Of a stretch of 64,000 nt of DNA, positions 62,170 to 64,000 are shown one piece after another. A program made the translations under genes and the position numbers. The notes under the pieces were generated by a model. That model did not search any database. It was not told the DNA's origin and saw nothing but the letters and a program-made list of their open reading frames with translations. The stretch is taken from assembly GCA_963780545.1 (NCBI GenBank), contig CAWACK010000008.1:62001-126000 (forward strand), in the 5' to 3' direction. Numbering within the stretch: the stretch's first letter is position 1; every line of letters begins with the position of its first letter. This DNA comes from UBA8941 sp963780545 (GTDB lineage: Archaea > Thermoproteota > Bathyarchaeia > TCS64).

Positions 62170-62775
62170 ATGACAATGAATTCACAGGATGGGACAAAAT
62201 CGGTCGCGCGTCTCGTTAGAGAAGCGATACAGATGAGGCCAAGCATCCTCGACGCCCTCAGGATGGGGATCGTGAATTACTCAGCCCTTGCCAGGTTGCT
62301 TCAAGGAGAGATCAATGAAGGGAGTATTGAGGCAGTCAAGGCAGCTGTGATACGTATCGCTGAGGACCTCTCGAATGAGCGTCAGCTACAAGAGGAGGAG
62401 GTCAGAAGTATACTCAAGGAGTCGAAGGTTAGGCTTCAGGATAAGATCGCAGTTCTAATCAGCCCCATTAAGATTGACGTACAGTACATCGTTACCGCCT
62501 ACCTCACAGACAGTTATGTTTACATAGTTGACCAAACAAGTCTCGCCAAAGAGATCCCGGATCAAGTTCAGGTGATGAGCAACTTAGTAGCTTTAGTGCT
62601 TCTTAGCCCAAACCGGGTTGAAACCACCCCTGGCTTCGTAGCCTTCATAACCCAACTTCTCGGTAGCCATGACATCAACATCATTGAGTTCATCAGTTGC
62701 TTTACCAACACCGTTATTGTACTCGACTCAAAAGACGCCTTAAAGGCCTTCAGTCTCCTCCAAAACTATACATAG
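62170..62775 (+). CDS. ACT-domain regulatory protein
   Basis: 201 residues. N-terminal helical half (PSILDALRMGIVNYSALARLL) looks DNA-binding or dimerising; the C-terminal half is two ACT-like units (LVALVLLSPNRVETTPGFVAFI, DINIIEFISCFTNTVIVLDSKDA). Such proteins usually sense amino acids. Divergent from the hjc operon and upstream of aIF1. Regulated enzyme unknown. ATG 62170 with a TATA box 30 bp ahead. Confidence 0.82.
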   Translation: MTMNSQDGTKSVARLVREAIQMRPSILDALRMGIVNYSALARLLQGEINEGSIEAVKAAVIRIAEDLSNERQLQEEEVRSILKESKVRLQDKIAVLISPIKIDVQYIVTAYLTDSYVYIVDQTSLAKEIPDQVQVMSNLVALVLLSPNRVETTPGFVAFITQLLGSHDINIIEFISCFTNTVIVLDSKDALKAFSLLQNYT

Positions 62776-62913
62776 CTTTAAAAAACTTACTCTGACTGTA
62801 AGAGAAGATTAATTTAACTATAGAAGTGCTTCACTTCTTTTATTTTCCAAATAGTCGTTAATGCTCAAAGATTAAAATAGTAAAGCTTTTAGTAGGAGTA
62901 CCCCAACTCTTGG

Positions 62914-63228
62914 ATGAGAATGGCGGAGATTTGTCCCGTCTGCGGACTCCCGAAGGACCTTTGCGTCTGCGAGGAGATGAGCCGGGAGCAGCAGCGGATA
63001 AGAATACGGTTAGAAAACCGCAAATGGAGCAAGACCTGGACCATCATCGATGGTATCGATTCTAAAGGGGACCAGCTCAGGAAGATAGCAACGCAGCTTA
63101 AGAATAAATGTGCCTGCGGTGGCACAGCCAAAGACGAACAGATAATGCTAATGGGGGATCACCGTGATGTCGTCAAAGGTGTCTTAATAGAGCTCGGTTT
63201 TCCAGAGGAAAACATAGAGGTTCAATAG
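62914..63228 (+). CDS. Translation initiation factor aIF1 (SUI1)
   Basis: 104 residues, EICPVCGLPKDLCVCEE zinc-like N-terminus then the SUI1 core: KWSKTWTIIDGID, LRKIATQLKNKCACGGTAKD and GDHRDVVKGVLIELGFPEENI. Helps 30S start-codon selection. ATG 62914 (or 62920). The zinc-ribbon gene follows after one base. Confidence 0.94.
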   Translation: MRMAEICPVCGLPKDLCVCEEMSREQQRIRIRLENRKWSKTWTIIDGIDSKGDQLRKIATQLKNKCACGGTAKDEQIMLMGDHRDVVKGVLIELGFPEENIEVQ

Positions 63229-63229
63229 C

Positions 63230-63460
63230 ATGCCCCTCACAGAGGGGTTAATGGATACCCTTAGACAGATAAGGTACAGACGACCGCAACCAGTTTTCTG
63301 CCCTAGGTGCGAGAGTAACGACATCCACCTTATACAAAATTTTGGAATACTACCCGAGAAATACAGATGTCACTCCTGTGGATACGAGGGCGTGATAGTG
63401 CTAGAGCTCATTGAGGATAAGGAAACCGAAAACGTTTCCGATGAACGGAAAGTCCTTTAA
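63230..63460 (+). CDS. 76-residue zinc-ribbon protein
   Basis: Four Cys (CPRCESND and CHSCGYEG) in a compact ribbon, with an acidic tail. One base separates its ATG from the aIF1 stop, so both are in one transcript. Its stop overlaps the radA TATA box. Small zinc ribbons near initiation factors are common in archaea, but the role is unknown. Confidence 0.82.
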   Translation: MPLTEGLMDTLRQIRYRRPQPVFCPRCESNDIHLIQNFGILPEKYRCHSCGYEGVIVLELIEDKETENVSDERKVL

Positions 63461-63463
63461 ATA
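63456..63463 (+). promoter_or_regulatory. TATA box of radA
   Basis: TTTAAATA overlapping the stop codon of the zinc-ribbon gene. Initiation near 63485 would give a leader of under 10 bases before ATG 63493, a nearly leaderless transcript. Confidence 0.55.
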
Positions 63464-63492
63464 CCCACTGGATGAAAAACAGATTGGTCTAA

Positions 63493-64000
63493 ATGGCGGA
63501 TCAAATCGATTATTATAAGGCAAAGTATCAGTCGATAGAAGACCTGCCATCGGTTGGACCAGCAACAGCGTTAAAACTCAGGGAGATCGGCTTCAAAACA
63601 GTTGAGTCAATTGCCATGGCGACTACTGCAGAACTCGTCGCCGCAGGCATAGGTGAGGAGAACGCAGCGAGGGTAATTGAGGCAGCCCGGAAGAGCATCG
63701 CCATCACCTTCGTTAGAGGGGATGAACTTGTAGAGATAAGAAAACAGATAAAGCAATTAACGACTGGCTGCCCGAGCCTCGACGCCCTCTTAAAGGGGGG
63801 TCTCGAGACCCAGAGTCTCACAGAGTTCTATGGCGAGTTTGGTACCGGCAAGAGCCAGATCTGCCATCAGCTTTGCGTAACAGTTCAGCTCCCTGAGCCA
63901 CAAGGTGGGCTCAACGGCGGAGCACTATACATAGATACGGAGAATACTTTCCGACCGGAGAGAATACAACAAATTGCCAAGCGATTCGCCTTAGACTCTG
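63493..64000 (+). CDS. radA: RadA recombinase, N-terminal part
   Basis: Cut by the right edge after 169 residues. N-terminal helix-hairpin-helix domain (DLPSVGPATALKLREIGF, AAGIGEENAARVIEAARK), then LTTGCPSLDALLKGGLE and Walker A GEFGTGKSQICHQL at residues ~114-127, and YIDTENTFRPERI. It is the archaeal RecA/Rad51 homologue. ATG 63493 with a TATA box 30 bp upstream. Lies near hjc, a natural functional neighbour. Confidence 0.97.
   Translation, partial: MADQIDYYKAKYQSIEDLPSVGPATALKLREIGFKTVESIAMATTAELVAAGIGEENAARVIEAARKSIAITFVRGDELVEIRKQIKQLTTGCPSLDALLKGGLETQSLTEFYGEFGTGKSQICHQLCVTVQLPEPQGGLNGGALYIDTENTFRPERIQQIAKRFALDS

Overview
This window is archaeal chromosomal DNA. It carries a 20S proteasome alpha subunit, a Cdc6/Orc1 ATPase, the Holliday junction resolvase Hjc, a RadA recombinase (cut by the right edge), SUI1/aIF1, the tRNA-Ile2 agmatidine synthetase TiaS and an ATP-dependent DNA ligase. 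Promoters are TATA-type, several genes begin with TTG or GTG, and intergenic gaps are short. Gene content (Etf, thiolase and a fused hydroxyacyl-CoA dehydrogenase/hydratase, UroD-like plus DUF3786 proteins, many M20 peptidases) suggests an anaerobic, peptide- and acyl-CoA-using archaeon. A TACK/Bathyarchaeia-like lineage is my best guess, but taxonomy is inference only. I found no tRNA, rRNA, CRISPR array or insertion sequence.

Layout. 1-8.2 kb: end of a sugar-nucleotide epimerase, a stand-alone RAM-domain protein, a beta-oxidation module (thiolase, DUF35 partner, fused HACD/ECH, EtfBA) and a sirtuin. 8.2-21.4 kb: polysaccharide deacetylase, epimerase, tRNA-binding OB protein, two tandem M20 peptidases, an FAH-family protein, a GNAT, DNA ligase, an alpha/beta hydrolase, a third M20 peptidase and a UroD-like protein. 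21.5-30.9 kb: DinB-like and DUF3786 proteins, a ThDP enzyme divergent from an SDR across a perfect palindrome, a HEVLH putative metalloprotein, a YbaK deacylase, a PurN-like formyltransferase, a PHP protein and a PMT-like glycosyltransferase. 31.1-38 kb: an AT-rich GT-C glycosyltransferase, then D-aminopeptidase (M55), GH4-like and amidohydrolase genes in a row, NAD(P)H-hydrate repair and a HAD phosphatase. 38-46.3 kb: second RAM protein, retropepsin-like protein, TiaS, zinc ribbon, flavin reductase with an upstream gene fossil, membrane proteins, and an SdpI-ABC transporter operon. 46.4-64 kb: proteasome alpha, AmrS-type radical SAM enzyme, PolX, fourth M20 peptidase, Cdc6 with a small winged-helix partner, AIR-synthase-like protein, methyltransferase, enolase, thioredoxin system, Lon-type protease, Hjc, ACT protein, aIF1, zinc ribbon and RadA.

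How genes work together. Thiolase, DUF35, HACD/ECH and EtfAB form most of a fatty or organic acid oxidation route. The peptidase-rich content, with M55, GH4, amidohydrolase and polysaccharide deacetylase, fits scavenging of peptides and perhaps bacterial cell-wall debris. Hjc, RadA, ligase, PolX and Cdc6 cover replication and repair; proteasome alpha and Lon cover protein turnover.

An important caveat: at least ten otherwise well-formed genes are broken by single-base frameshifts, several of them at short homopolymers, and one GNAT gene has an in-frame TAG. The pattern looks more like consensus sequencing error than genuine decay. I give such genes as full-length loci and mark where the frame changes. 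I saw no clear-cut new defence or mobile system. The most promising unexplained items are the operator-like palindromes, recurrent intergenic CGCGCG elements, the Cdc6/winged-helix pair, a hidden two-helix membrane protein at 41.2-41.4 kb and an ATGA-coupled micro-operon at 17 kb.
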